Origin: Thalassotalea profundi
Lineage (GTDB): Bacteria > Pseudomonadota > Gammaproteobacteria > Enterobacterales > Alteromonadaceae
Length of the DNA: 64,000 nt
Direction of reading: 5' to 3'
Assembly: GCF_014653195.1 (NCBI RefSeq)
Contig: NZ_BNAH01000003.1
Coordinates: 62,001-126,000 of the forward strand
In this document: positions 21,267 to 30,618 of the stretch, piece by piece
Position numbering within the stretch: the first letter of the stretch is position 1
Layout of the letters: every line of letters begins with the position of its first letter
Made by a program: the position numbers and the translations under genes
Notes under the pieces: generated by a model
The model's input: only the letters and a program-made list of their open reading frames with translations
Told to the model about the DNA's origin: nothing
Databases searched by the model: none

Positions 21267-22667
21267 TTAAAATGCTGCGTTATTAGGTGTTCTTGGAAAG
21301 GGTATAACATCTCTCACGTTTGAAACACCTGTAGCATACGCAACTAAGCGTTCAAAACCTAAACCAAAACCTGAGTGTGGTACTGTACCGTACTTACGTA
21401 GATCTCTGTACCAACTGTAATCTTCAACATTTAAATTCATTTCTGCTAAACGCTTATCTAGAACATCTAAACGTTCTTCACGTTGACTACCACCAATAAT
21501 TTCACCAATGCCAGGTGCTAAAATATCCATTGCAGCAACAGTTTTGCCATCGTCATTTAAACGCATATAAAATGACTTAATATCTTTAGGGTAGTTTTGT
21601 AAAACAACCGGACCATTAAAGTGTTCTTCAGCTAAATAACGCTCATGCTCTGAGTTTAAGTCAACTCCCCAAGAAACTGGGTTTTCAAAGCTCTTGCCAC
21701 AATTTTCTAAAATAGTTATAGCATCGGTATAGTCAAGACGTACAAAGTCTGTGTTTATAACTGAATTTAAACGCTCGATTAACGTTTTATCTACCCGTTG
21801 TTGGAAAAAAGCTAAGTCATCAGCTCGTTCTTCAAGTACGGCTTTAAACACATATTTAAGCATTTCTTCAGCAAGATCAGCAGCCATTGATAAGTCGGCA
21901 AAAGCGATTTCAGGTTCTACCATCCAAAATTCGGCTAAATGACGGCTAGTATTCGAGTTTTCAGCTCTAAAAGTAGGGCCAAAAGTATAAACCTTCGATA
22001 GGGCGCAACAGTACGTTTCAACATTGAGTTGTCCAGATACAGTTAAAAACGTTTCCTTGCCAAAAAAGTCTTGCTTAAAGTCTATATCCCCTTTATCTGT
22101 ACGTGGAATATTTTCTAAATCAAGGGTACTAACACGAAACATTTCACCGGCACCTTCACAATCGCTACCAGTAATAAGTGGTGTGCTTATCCATAAATAT
22201 CCCTTTTCATGCAAAAAGCGATGTATAGCTTGTGCTAGAGAGTTTCGAACACGGGTTACCGCACCACCTAAATTAGTACGAGGACGTAAATGAGCATGCT
22301 CACGTAAGAACTCTATACTATGACGCTTAGCTGCCATAGGATAAGTGTCAGGATCTTCAACTAAACCTAATGTTTCAACTTTAGTTGCTTGAATTTCAAA
22401 TGATTGTCCTTGACCTGGCGATTCTACTAATATGCCAGTAACAACGACAGCAGCCCCTGTAGTGAGCTTGAGTATATCTGATTGATAATTGTCTAATTCA
22501 CTTGGTGCTATAGCTTGGATAGGATCAAAACAAGAACCATCATGTATGGCTAAAAATGAAATTCCTGCTTTTGAATCACGACGAGTTCTGATCCAGCCAT
22601 GAACGGTAATTTCTTCATTAACTGGGTATTTACCCGCTAATACATCAGTGATTGCTATAACTGACAT
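21267..22667 (-). CDS. asnS: Asparaginyl-tRNA synthetase
   Basis: Class IIb synthetase charging tRNA-Asn, 466 residues. An N-terminal OB-fold anticodon domain (about 1-105, [15 protein letters not shown]) is followed by the catalytic core. Motif 2 is [21 protein letters not shown] near 215-237, and motif 3 [15 protein letters not shown] near 435. The AENSNTSRH variant distinguishes AsnS from AspS. The gene is monocistronic and convergent with the nitroreductase gene. Confidence 0.96.
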   Translation of the reverse strand: MSVIAITDVLAGKYPVNEEITVHGWIRTRRDSKAGISFLAIHDGSCFDPIQAIAPSELDNYQSDILKLTTGAAVVVTGILVESPGQGQSFEIQATKVETLGLVEDPDTYPMAAKRHSIEFLREHAHLRPRTNLGGAVTRVRNSLAQAIHRFLHEKGYLWISTPLITGSDCEGAGEMFRVSTLDLENIPRTDKGDIDFKQDFFGKETFLTVSGQLNVETYCCALSKVYTFGPTFRAENSNTSRHLAEFWMVEPEIAFADLSMAADLAEEMLKYVFKAVLEERADDLAFFQQRVDKTLIERLNSVINTDFVRLDYTDAITILENCGKSFENPVSWGVDLNSEHERYLAEEHFNGPVVLQNYPKDIKSFYMRLNDDGKTVAAMDILAPGIGEIIGGSQREERLDVLDKRLAEMNLNVEDYSWYRDLRKYGTVPHSGFGLGFERLVAYATGVSNVRDVIPFPRTPNNAAF

Positions 22668-22842
22668 TTATCAACCTCTTTAATTTAATGTGCTTTGTTA
22701 ATATTTCTGTTAAATTTTAAATATAGTTAACTAATTATTCTTCTATATTTTGGGGATGTTATGTTACCTTGCTTACCGTGTATAACAAGTAAAAATTAAC
22801 GATATTCAGCGATAAAAGCTAAAAATAAGGATTGTTAGTGTA

Positions 22843-23205
22843 ATGCAGGAAAAAGAGCGTCGTATTCAGAGTGATATTTGGACAATTCTATTAAAGTGGT
22901 CAGCAATAATTAGCTGGTTGGTTTTTACATTTGCTTTAATTATGTCTTACTACGCAGCGCCTGATAATGAATATGGTGTTTTACGTTATCATGGTATTGA
23001 AGTTCGTAAATTTTGGCTTACACCACTTACGGGTTATTTATACATTCTTTTATGGATAAGTGCCTTAATAAGTTATTTAAGTATTATTTTAAATCAATTT
23101 CGAACACGCCGAAGTACAGATCATAAATATCTAAATTCAATTTTACTCTTTATTATATCGGTCGCTTGGTTAGTTTACATATTAATGCAAATAGCCAAAA
23201 ATTGA
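22843..23205 (+). CDS. Small inner-membrane protein of unknown function
   Basis: A 120-residue protein with three predicted helices (about residues 18-38, 61-83 and 98-116). A periplasmic loop (YYAAPDNEYGVLRYHGIEVRK) lies between the first two and a basic stretch (QFRTRRSTDHK) after the second. I do not recognise the family. It stands alone, divergent from asnS. The coding pattern and the absence of overlap with other genes make it a likely real gene. Confidence 0.6.
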   Translation: MQEKERRIQSDIWTILLKWSAIISWLVFTFALIMSYYAAPDNEYGVLRYHGIEVRKFWLTPLTGYLYILLWISALISYLSIILNQFRTRRSTDHKYLNSILLFIISVAWLVYILMQIAKN

Positions 23206-23279
23206 GTTAGTCCATATTTTTATCAAATGCAGTTCGTTACTAAATTAAAGATCGAAATGAGACAAATTTCACTAAACTT

Positions 23280-23309
23280 TTTAAGATGTCTATATGAAGA
23301 CATCTTAAA
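23280..23309 (+). terminator. Inverted repeat, weak terminator candidate
   Basis: A perfect 11-bp inverted repeat (TTTAAGATGTC and its complement) with an 8-base loop lies between the small membrane protein gene and the convergent bioA. It has no clear T-run on either strand, so termination is only possible. Confidence 0.4.
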
Positions 23310-23341
23310 GATAAAAATTGCTTCGTTTATTCTTTTGCCCA

Positions 23342-24640
23342 TCAATCAAAACAAGCATCATCATCTAATACTACAGCAATAGCGTTAACTAATTGGGCTA
23401 TCTCATTTTCTTTAATGATAAGTGGCGGCATTATATAAATGAGTTTGCCAAAAGGGCGGATCCAAACACCCAATTCAACAAAACGTTTTTGAATATTTGC
23501 TACATTAACATTTTGGGTTACTTCTACCACACCAATAGTACCTAATACTCGCGTTGAATTTACTCTTTGATTTCTAGACAAAGGTAAAATATGGGTTTTA
23601 AGTTGCTGTTCAATATGGTTAACCTTTGTTTGCCAATTGCTTGAAATAAGTAAATCTATACTAGCATTAGCTACTGCACAAGCTAATGGATTTCCCATAT
23701 ACGTTGGGCCATGCATAAAACATCCAGCTTCACCATTACTGATTGTTTCAGCAATATGCGCTGTAGTTATTGTAGCAGCGAGTGTTAAATAACCACCTGT
23801 TAACGTCTTGCCTAAACACATAATATCGGGGGTAATATCAGCCCAGTTACTGGCAAATAATTTACCTGTTCGTCCTAAACCTGTGGCAATTTCATCACAA
23901 ATTAATAACACATCGTATTGATCGCATAAACGCCTACAGGCCTTTAAATATTTAGGATGATAAAAGTTCATCCCACCAGTACCTTGAACAACAGGTTCAA
24001 TAATAAAAGCGGCAATTTCTTGATGATGTCTTTCGAATAAAAGTGAAAGCTCATTTACACAACTTTCATTCCAAGGTTGATAAAAATCGCAGCGTGGTTG
24101 AGGAGCAAATAGGTTTTGCATTAATACTTGTTCAAATATTTGGTGCATACCTGTTACAGGATCGCATACTGACATTGCCGCAAAAGTATCGCCGTGATAA
24201 CCGTTTTTAACAGTCATTAAACGATTTTTACTTGTTACTCCTCTACTTTGCCAATATTGAAATGCCATTTTTATCGCAACTTCTACTGCAACAGAGCCGG
24301 AGTCACTTAAAAATACTTTTGTTAACATTTTAGGGGTTATGTCAACAAGCTTTTTACATAAATCAATTGCAGGTTGATGGGTTAAGCCCCCAAACATTAC
24401 ATGTGAAAACTGTTGGCTTTGCTCCACTAAGGCTTTGTTTAATAATGGATGATTGTATCCATGCAATACAGACCACCACGACGACATACCGTCAATAAGT
24501 GACTCACCAGAAGATAACTCAATTCTTACACCACTAGCTGATTTTACATGATAAGAAGGTAACGGGTTACTCATAGAAGTGTATGGGTGCCATATATGTT
24601 GGCGATCAAAGTCTAGATCTTCTAGCTGATTTTTGTTCAT
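23342..24640 (-). CDS. bioA: Adenosylmethionine-8-amino-7-oxononanoate aminotransferase (DAPA synthase)
   Basis: PLP enzyme that converts KAPA to DAPA in biotin synthesis, with S-adenosylmethionine as amino donor. It has 432 residues. The N-terminal HIWHPYTSM block is diagnostic of BioA, SWWSVLHGYNHP follows near 52, and GYHGDTFAAMSVCDP lies near 148. The PLP lysine is about K278 in LGKTLTGGYLTL. It is separated from bioBFCD by a small exported protein on the same strand, unlike the usual direct bioA/bioB divergence. Confidence 0.95.
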   Translation of the reverse strand: MNKNQLEDLDFDRQHIWHPYTSMSNPLPSYHVKSASGVRIELSSGESLIDGMSSWWSVLHGYNHPLLNKALVEQSQQFSHVMFGGLTHQPAIDLCKKLVDITPKMLTKVFLSDSGSVAVEVAIKMAFQYWQSRGVTSKNRLMTVKNGYHGDTFAAMSVCDPVTGMHQIFEQVLMQNLFAPQPRCDFYQPWNESCVNELSLLFERHHQEIAAFIIEPVVQGTGGMNFYHPKYLKACRRLCDQYDVLLICDEIATGLGRTGKLFASNWADITPDIMCLGKTLTGGYLTLAATITTAHIAETISNGEAGCFMHGPTYMGNPLACAVANASIDLLISSNWQTKVNHIEQQLKTHILPLSRNQRVNSTRVLGTIGVVEVTQNVNVANIQKRFVELGVWIRPFGKLIYIMPPLIIKENEIAQLVNAIAVVLDDDACFD

Positions 24641-24732
24641 GGATAGAATTTACTTAAGTGACATTACATGAGGTTTTTGTTGGGCATAGACTACCTGTAA
24701 AGTTAAGGATATTCAATTTATAGCAGTAAATC

Positions 24733-24773
24733 CTTGTTTGTTGAAGCCGGTTATATCAGCTCCAACAAACAAG
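24733..24773 (-). terminator. Inverted repeat downstream of the exported coiled-coil gene
   Basis: Perfect 11-bp arms CTTGTTTGTTG (24733-24743) and CAACAAACAAG (24763-24773) with a 19-base loop lie directly behind the minus-strand gene ending at 24783. No T-run follows, so it could be an mRNA 3' structure or a weak terminator before bioA. Confidence 0.4.
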
Positions 24774-24782
24774 CTCTAAGCA

Positions 24783-25286
24783 CTAATTATTAGATAAACT
24801 ACCACTAGCAATAATCAGTAACTGCTCAACTTTAAGGACTTCACTTTCAATATTATCGATTATTGACTGATCAATAGTTATAGACGTAGCAGTAATTGCT
24901 GCAATCTCGTTTTCTAGCTGACGAATTTTATCTTGTAAGTCTTTATCAATTGATGAGCCTAACAATAACTCTAACTGGTCAACTTTATGATCAATAAGAG
25001 CTGATTGATCATCAATCATTTTTGTCGAATTTTGTAACTCATTTTCTAGATTATCTACGTTGTGAAAATATTGCTTAACAGATTGCTGTTGTTGCGATGT
25101 CAAATCTTGCCATAATAAATTTCGTCCATTAACCACAAACAGAGTATTTTCTATTGGTGACCCTTTAGTAATTGTAATTTCATTGACATGTTGAGTTGCG
25201 TTTACTGTCGTATTTATCATAAAAGCTAAACACATAGTTAAAGCAGAGCACGCCGACATTAATGGTTTTATCATTGAATTTTTCAT
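24783..25286 (-). CDS. Exported coiled-coil protein of unknown function
   Basis: A 167-residue protein with a signal peptide (LMSACSALTMCLAFMINTTVNA, cleavage near residue 30). A stretch FVVNGRNLLWQDLTSQQQQ follows, then a long heptad-like helical region (about 75-160: VDNLENELQNS, VDQLELLLGSS, IRQLENEIAAI). No Cys or catalytic motif is seen in the mature part. It is inserted between bioA and bioB and reads toward bioA. I do not recognise a family. It is likely periplasmic. Confidence 0.6.
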   Translation of the reverse strand: MKNSMIKPLMSACSALTMCLAFMINTTVNATQHVNEITITKGSPIENTLFVVNGRNLLWQDLTSQQQQSVKQYFHNVDNLENELQNSTKMIDDQSALIDHKVDQLELLLGSSIDKDLQDKIRQLENEIAAITATSITIDQSIIDNIESEVLKVEQLLIIASGSLSNN

Positions 25287-25429
25287 AATTTTACCCCTTT
25301 GTTTGATTAACGATTAAGTCGGGTTAATGCTGAAAAAAGTTTTAAAAATATCTAAATTAATAAAAACTTATAAATCCAATACAATTTTTTATCTATCTAA
25401 CACACTATGCGGTTAAAAATCACCCGTTA

Positions 25430-25458
25430 GTCAACTTTGTTTTGTTCTTGTTGTTGAC
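25430..25458. promoter_or_regulatory. Possible BirA operator upstream of bioB
   Basis: Arms GTCAAC (25430-25435) and GTTGAC (25453-25458) are perfect inverted repeats with a 17-base gap. The gap and geometry match BirA operators (TTGTAAACC / GGTTTACAA with a 14-16 base centre), although the outer bases fit only partly. The right arm overlaps the -35 box of the bioB promoter. The repressor assignment is inference. Confidence 0.45.
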
Positions 25459-25481
25459 ATATATACTGCGCCGCATAAACT
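25454..25481 (+). promoter_or_regulatory. Sigma-70 promoter of bioBFCD
   Basis: The -35 box TTGACA (25454-25459) and -10 box TAAACT (25476-25481) are separated by 16 bases, about 46 bases before the bioB ATG. The -35 box is a consensus match. Confidence 0.6.
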
Positions 25482-25527
25482 AGCGCTAAAGTTTGGCTTT
25501 ATATTTCCATAATTCTAGGTGTTTTAC

Positions 25528-26604
25528 ATGTCTTTAAGTACTAATAGTTCGAATAGTGTACAGTTTCCGGTCCGTCACAACTGGACTCAACAAGAGGTTA
25601 ATGCATTATTTGCGCTACCATTTAATGATTTAATGTTTAAGGCGCAAACCGCACATCGCGAAAACTTTAACCCTAATGAAGTACAAGTCAGTACTTTATT
25701 ATCCATTAAAACAGGTGCATGTCCTGAAGATTGTAAATATTGCTCGCAAAGTGCTCGTTATAAAACAGACATAGATAAAGAACGATTAATGGAAGTCGAA
25801 AAAGTTTTAGAAGCTGCGAAAAAAGCTAAAGAGCAAGGTTCAACACGCTTTTGTATGGGCGCAGGGTGGCGTAATCCGAAAGCGCGAGATATGCCTTATG
25901 TACTTGAGATGGTAAAAGGGGTTAAATCTTTAGGTTTAGAAACTTGTATGACCTTAGGTATGTTAGATAAAGATCAAGCTGAACAGTTACAAGACGCTGG
26001 TTTAGATTATTATAACCATAATTTAGACACCTCTCCTGAACATTATAATCAAATTATCACAACTCGTACTTTTCAAGACAGACTTGATACCCTTGATAAC
26101 GTGAGAAATTCGGGCATGAAAGTATGCTCTGGCGGTATTGTTGGTTTAGGTGAAAAAGCAGAAGATAGATCGTCATTATTATCACAACTTGCTAACCTTT
26201 CTCCGCATCCCGAAAGTGTCCCTATTAATATGTTAGTAAAAATTGATGGAACACCATTGGCTAACGTTGATGATCTAGATTCATTTGACTTTATTCGTTG
26301 TATTGCCGTTGCTCGGATTATGATGCCCAAAAGTCATGTACGACTTTCTGCTGGCCGTGAAGCCATGAATGAGCAAATGCAAGCGATGTGTTTTTTAGCT
26401 GGAGCTAATTCAATCTTTTTTGGTTGTAAGTTATTAACCGCAGCTAACCCTGAAACTAATGCTGATGTATTATTGTTTAAAAAGCTTGGTATTAATACTG
26501 AAACTATTAATAATGATATTGATGACGCACAGCAAGAAGAACAATTAACGCATGCGGTAATTAATAATAAACATAGCGATTTATTTTATAACGCAGCTCA
26601 GTAA
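25528..26604 (+). CDS. bioB: Biotin synthase
   Basis: Radical-SAM enzyme that inserts sulfur into dethiobiotin. The ATG at 25528 has AGG 8 bases upstream, better than a GTG nine bases earlier, and gives 358 residues. The radical-SAM cluster is C65-x3-C69-x2-C72 ([13 protein letters not shown]). The second-cluster region includes [13 protein letters not shown] near 150, with Cys and Arg ligands further on ([21 protein letters not shown]). First gene of bioBFCD. Confidence 0.96.
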   Translation: MSLSTNSSNSVQFPVRHNWTQQEVNALFALPFNDLMFKAQTAHRENFNPNEVQVSTLLSIKTGACPEDCKYCSQSARYKTDIDKERLMEVEKVLEAAKKAKEQGSTRFCMGAGWRNPKARDMPYVLEMVKGVKSLGLETCMTLGMLDKDQAEQLQDAGLDYYNHNLDTSPEHYNQIITTRTFQDRLDTLDNVRNSGMKVCSGGIVGLGEKAEDRSSLLSQLANLSPHPESVPINMLVKIDGTPLANVDDLDSFDFIRCIAVARIMMPKSHVRLSAGREAMNEQMQAMCFLAGANSIFFGCKLLTAANPETNADVLLFKKLGINTETINNDIDDAQQEEQLTHAVINNKHSDLFYNAAQ

Positions 26605-26613
26605 TATTGCTCA

Positions 26614-27753
26614 ATGAGCTTCCAATTTTTAGTCGATAGTGTGAAACAGCAACAACAAATTTCGCTGTTTCGTCAACGTACCGTTATTTCAGAGCAGTTT
26701 GATAATCAAATTATTATTGATGGAAAAAGCTACCTTAATTTTTCCTCCAATGATTATTTAGGTTTAAATAATCATCCCGATATTAATAATGCTTTAAAAG
26801 AGGGCGCGAATAGGTTTGGTACGTGTGCTAGCGCTTCAAGTTTAATTACGGGTTATAACTATGCACATCAGGCATTAGAAGAAACGGTATGTGAATGGTT
26901 AAATAAACCTAGATGCTTATTATTTTCAAGCGGATTCGCTGCTAATACTGGAGTTATTCAAGCGTTAGCGAAAAACAATATTAAATTTTGTTTAGATAAA
27001 TTAAGCCATGCTTCATTGATTGATAGTGTGATTCACGATAAAAACCTATTTAAACGCTTTGCCCACAATAATTATCAACAATTAGATGATCTTTTGGAAA
27101 AACATCAGGATCTAGATCAAATTATTGTTAGTGAGGGAGTTTTTAGCATGGATGGTGATAGGGCTGATATAGTAAAGTTAAATCAGCTGGCAAAAAAATA
27201 TCAGGCTAAAACTTATATAGATGATGCTCATGCCATTGGTGTCATTGGTAATGAAGGTCAAGGTAGCAGTTTTTATCATTTAAATGACATCACTATGGCA
27301 ACCTTTGGTAAAGCTGTAGCGACTAATGGAGCATTTATAACTTGTGATGAAGAAATGTTTCACTATCTAATTAACTTTTCTCGCCATTATATTTACTCTA
27401 CTGCTATGTCACCAGCAATTGCATGGGCTACAATAAAAAGTATCGAATTAATTAAAAAAGAGCACTGGCGTAGAGAAAAAATAACAGAACTTAGTCAAAT
27501 TTTTTCAGCAAACCTTGACGATAAGGTTAAACTTTTACCTACCACATCTTCAATTCACGCGATTGTTATTGGAGATGCAGGTAAAACATTAATAACAGCA
27601 AATAAATTAAAATCAAAAGGAATTTGGTTAACGCCTATTCGACCGCCAACCGTTGCAAAGCAAAGCTCAAGGTTACGCGTAACCATAAATTCAAATCATA
27701 AAGAGAAAGATATCATATACTTAGCTCAATGTATAAATGAGGCGATAATTTAA
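26614..27753 (+). CDS. bioF: 8-amino-7-oxononanoate synthase (KAPA synthase)
   Basis: PLP enzyme condensing pimeloyl-ACP or pimeloyl-CoA with alanine, 379 residues. FSSNDYLGLNNHP is near residue 45, LFSSGFAANTGV near 108, and YIDDAHAIGVIG near 202. The PLP lysine is K233 in TFGKAVATNGAF. It sits 9 bases after bioB and shares its TAATG stop/start with bioC. Confidence 0.95.
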   Translation: MSFQFLVDSVKQQQQISLFRQRTVISEQFDNQIIIDGKSYLNFSSNDYLGLNNHPDINNALKEGANRFGTCASASSLITGYNYAHQALEETVCEWLNKPRCLLFSSGFAANTGVIQALAKNNIKFCLDKLSHASLIDSVIHDKNLFKRFAHNNYQQLDDLLEKHQDLDQIIVSEGVFSMDGDRADIVKLNQLAKKYQAKTYIDDAHAIGVIGNEGQGSSFYHLNDITMATFGKAVATNGAFITCDEEMFHYLINFSRHYIYSTAMSPAIAWATIKSIELIKKEHWRREKITELSQIFSANLDDKVKLLPTTSSIHAIVIGDAGKTLITANKLKSKGIWLTPIRPPTVAKQSSRLRVTINSNHKEKDIIYLAQCINEAII

Positions 27754-28538
27754 TGCCTCATACGAGAAATAGAATTAAAATAGGCCGCTCATTTGGTGAT
27801 GCAAGTGAGTCTTACGATGTGTGCGCGCGATTACAACGCTTTACTGGCAAGCATATGCTGCCTTGGTTGCCGGAAAAAAAAGATCTAATAGTATTAGATT
27901 TAGGCTGCGGAACGGGATTTTTTTCTGAGTTATTAGCAACTCGTTATGATCAAGTTTTAGGAGCGGATATTTCATTTAAAATGTTAGATTACGCTAAAAA
28001 GAATCGTACGGGCAATATAAATTGGACTCAAGCGGATGCTTTTAAACTACCTTATCAAACAGCAAGTATTGATGTTGTTTACTCCAATTTAATGATTCAA
28101 TGGTGTGAACCAATAGATAAAGCTTTGGCCGAAATAATGAGGGTCATAAAACCCGGGGGGATATTTGTTGTTTCAACTTTAATAGACGGAACATTACACG
28201 AGCTAAAATCTTCTTGGGCCCAAGTTGATGACGATAAACATGTAATCGACTTTCATTCAGAAAAAGAGCTTAATGCTATTTTTAATTCAGGCTCAGCTAA
28301 AAAAATTAACCACTTTCGAAAAGATATCGTTTTAGAATATGAAAACGTTTTACATTTAGCCACTGAATTAAAAGGGCTTGGTGCCAATCAAGTACCTAAA
28401 AAATTAAGTAAAGGTTTAGCGGGTAAAGACAAATGGAAAAAAATGTCTAAAAACTACCAAGACTTTCAAGAACCTAGCGGTATTTATCCTGCTACTTACA
28501 GTGTCTATTCAGCAGTTATGATCAAATTAACAAGCTAG
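27753..28538 (+). CDS. bioC: Malonyl-ACP O-methyltransferase
   Basis: SAM-dependent methyltransferase that caps malonyl-ACP so the fatty-acid enzymes can build the pimeloyl chain. It has 261 residues. The family opening IGRSFGDASESYDVCARLQR is near residue 10, and SAM motif I is VLDLGCGTGFFSELL near 47. SNLMIQWCEP (near 110) is the typical BioC stretch, and MRVIKPGGIFVVST follows. Its ATG overlaps the bioF stop by one base. Confidence 0.93.
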   Translation: MPHTRNRIKIGRSFGDASESYDVCARLQRFTGKHMLPWLPEKKDLIVLDLGCGTGFFSELLATRYDQVLGADISFKMLDYAKKNRTGNINWTQADAFKLPYQTASIDVVYSNLMIQWCEPIDKALAEIMRVIKPGGIFVVSTLIDGTLHELKSSWAQVDDDKHVIDFHSEKELNAIFNSGSAKKINHFRKDIVLEYENVLHLATELKGLGANQVPKKLSKGLAGKDKWKKMSKNYQDFQEPSGIYPATYSVYSAVMIKLTS

Positions 28539-28584
28539 CTCATTATTTATTTACTCGTTATTTACTCCAATTTTTAGGTTACTT

Positions 28585-29256
28585 ATGAATCAGTATTTTA
28601 TAACAGCAACAGATACCGATGCAGGTAAAACGCATTTTTCACGGGCTTTTATTCGCGCTTTAGTAGCCTTAGGCCAACAGGTAGCCGTATACAAACCAAT
28701 ATCTGCAGGGTGTTACCTCAAAGAAGGACAACTTGTTAATGAGGATGCTCTTTTTTTATTAAACGAAAGTAATAGTGGTCAAACGCTAAAACAGGTTAAC
28801 CCCATTGCTTTCGAAGCACCTATTGCTCCACATATCGCTGCAAAAAAGCAAAATGTTGTAATTTCAGTGAAAGACTGTTTATTAGGATATCAAAACGTTG
28901 CCAAAAATAATGTTGATATTATTGTTACCGAAGGTGCTGGTGGTTGGCGTCTACCACTTGGTAATAACGAATTTTTATCTTCATTTGCTGTGCAAACTAA
29001 TCAACAAGTTATTCTAGTCGTCAATATAAAACTGGGTTGTTTAAATCACGCTTTGTTAACTTATGAAGCAATTATTAATGATCAACTTAACTGCGTAGGA
29101 TGGGTGGCTAATTGCCAAGAAGATATGCCCTTTTTAGACGACAACATTAGTGAGTTAACAACATTGATACCTGCGCCGTTATTGGCAACTTTTGAACCAC
29201 AAGAAAGTATCGAGACAGCAGCAAAAAAAATAAATCTTACTTTACTGTCTCTTTAA
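28585..29256 (+). CDS. bioD: Dethiobiotin synthetase
   Basis: ATP-dependent carboxylation and ring closure of DAPA to dethiobiotin, 223 residues. The P-loop ATDTDAGKTHFS is near residues 8-19, and YKPISAGC near 40 contains the catalytic Lys. TEGAGGWRLPL is near 113, and VNIKLGCLNHALLT near 147. Last gene of bioBFCD. BioH is not visible in the window, so pimeloyl-ester cleavage must be encoded elsewhere. Confidence 0.94.
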   Translation: MNQYFITATDTDAGKTHFSRAFIRALVALGQQVAVYKPISAGCYLKEGQLVNEDALFLLNESNSGQTLKQVNPIAFEAPIAPHIAAKKQNVVISVKDCLLGYQNVAKNNVDIIVTEGAGGWRLPLGNNEFLSSFAVQTNQQVILVVNIKLGCLNHALLTYEAIINDQLNCVGWVANCQEDMPFLDDNISELTTLIPAPLLATFEPQESIETAAKKINLTLLSL

Positions 29257-29281
29257 TATATCCAAACCAATCGAAAACAGA

Positions 29282-29998
29282 CTAAGTTGACTGTATTGTA
29301 TCGCCAATCTTAATCGTTCGTTTATTACCCGCTTTAAATATATATCCATTTGAGTCTTTACTATTACCCAGTAAAGTAATCGTACTATTTTTATACTGTA
29401 ACGCTGTTCCTTCAACAATACCGACAATTAATGTATCAGGAGACAACACCATGAACTCTTGTAAACGCTGTTCACGCGTTTCACCATTATGATTTGGAGG
29501 GGTATAATCAGTGTAATGTGGATTTATCTGAAAATTAACTAATGCCAATGCGTTAAAGCTTTTAGGTTCCACAATTGGCATATCATTAGTGGTTTTAATT
29601 GAAAGCCCTGCAACGTTTGAACCGGCACTCCAACCAATATAAGGCGTGCCTTGTTCTACCTTTGCTTTAATAGTACGTATAAGGTCATGATTATAAAGTT
29701 GCTCTAACAACCTAAATGTATTTCCGCCACCAATAATAATTGCTTGGGCCGTCTCAATAGCATTAACTTGATCATCATATTGATGAATACCTTCAACAGC
29801 TACATTAATTGAAGAAAGGGCATTTTCGACCATTTGTGTGTATTGATCATTATTAATGGTAACGCCAGCATAAGGAATAAATAAAACTGTATCTATATCA
29901 GCTAAATGTGATTTAATCATGGGTAGAGCGTGTGCTAAGTAATCTGTACTTCCAACACGCGAGCTACTTAAGAGTAATAGTTCTTTCTTTGATGTCAT
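29282..29998 (-). CDS. pepE: Peptidase E (alpha-aspartyl dipeptidase)
   Basis: Cytoplasmic serine peptidase of family S51 that cleaves Asp-X dipeptides, 238 residues. The nucleophile Ser is in IGWSAGSNVAG near residue 122. IIIGGGNTFRLLEQL near 88 and the NPHYTDY region near 160 are family features. It is convergent with bioD and reads away from the HicB-like gene 42 bases upstream. Confidence 0.92.
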   Translation of the reverse strand: MTSKKELLLLSSSRVGSTDYLAHALPMIKSHLADIDTVLFIPYAGVTINNDQYTQMVENALSSINVAVEGIHQYDDQVNAIETAQAIIIGGGNTFRLLEQLYNHDLIRTIKAKVEQGTPYIGWSAGSNVAGLSIKTTNDMPIVEPKSFNALALVNFQINPHYTDYTPPNHNGETREQRLQEFMVLSPDTLIVGIVEGTALQYKNSTITLLGNSKDSNGYIFKAGNKRTIKIGDTIQST

Positions 29999-30040
29999 AT
30001 GAAACCATTCATTTATTTTTATTTGGAAAGTACATTTTAC

Positions 30041-30451
30041 CTAATTACTTTTATTTTTGTTAAGTAATTCAATACACGCTGCCGCGATAAAACCAGAACG
30101 CGTTTTGTGCTCCTCGCTTTTATTTACCCGATCATCAATTCTAGTTATTAATAATTCAGGTAGAGTAACATTTATTTTATGGCTTTTTCCTAAATAGGGA
30201 ATGATATCAAAATCAACAACAGCCCAAATAACATTTGGTTGATTAGCAATTAATTCATCTATTAAAGACGCATGTGGAATGCTTTCTCCATACTCAGCAA
30301 GAATACTTAAATGATTTGCAATCACCTCTGTAATTCCATTCATTACCACTTCAATTGATTTTCCTTTTAGCTGACACCCTGGTAGGTCAGGTACCGTCAA
30401 CTCATAAAGATCATCATGATTCTTTTTAATAATTTTTACTGGATATTTCAT
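30041..30451 (-). CDS. Orphan HicB-family protein (antitoxin-like)
   Basis: A 136-residue protein. The N-terminal HicB-like partial RNase H fold (about 3-65) has DLYELTVPDLPGCQLKGKS. A ribbon-helix-helix DNA-binding part covers about 92-132 (HKINVTLPELLITRIDDRV). AAGGA lies at good distance before the ATG. HicB proteins neutralise the HicA mRNA interferase and repress their own operon. No HicA frame with its GSHHHF-type motif is seen on either side, so this is a solitary HicB or a repressor with another role. Confidence 0.75.
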   Translation of the reverse strand: MKYPVKIIKKNHDDLYELTVPDLPGCQLKGKSIEVVMNGITEVIANHLSILAEYGESIPHASLIDELIANQPNVIWAVVDFDIIPYLGKSHKINVTLPELLITRIDDRVNKSEEHKTRSGFIAAACIELLNKNKSN

Positions 30452-30484
30452 AAATATTCCTTCTTAAAATAAGAATAACACTAT

Positions 30485-30618
30485 ACCTCTAGTAACCCTT
30501 GAAAGCAATATAAACACAACCCCGATAACTCCACACAAAAACCAATGTACAACCCCAGTAACTCCGTTAGAAAAAAATAAAAGCAACCCTGATAACCCTT
30601 TGTCTTTGTGTGTGATTG
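30485..30618. repeat. Four degenerate 33-34 bp tandem repeats upstream of the hicB-like gene
   Basis: A 15-base core recurs at 30485 (ACCTCTAGTAACCCT), 30518 (AACCCCGATAACTCC), 30551 (AACCCCAGTAACTCC) and 30585 (AACCCTGATAACCCT). Unit spacings are 33, 33 and 34 bases, close to three helical turns. The rest of each unit is A-rich and not conserved. The array lies 34-167 bases upstream of the hicB start, where an operator set could sit. Confidence 0.6.

Noticed and set aside
29242-29427. Minus-strand 61-residue frame between bioD and pepE
   Set aside because: It overlaps the pepE 3' end in another frame and has no ribosome site or similarity to known small proteins.
30485-30618. CRISPR array
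   Set aside because: The cores are only about 15 bases and differ from each other, there are only four units, and no cas genes are nearby. The spacing is more like a tandem operator or decayed repeat.
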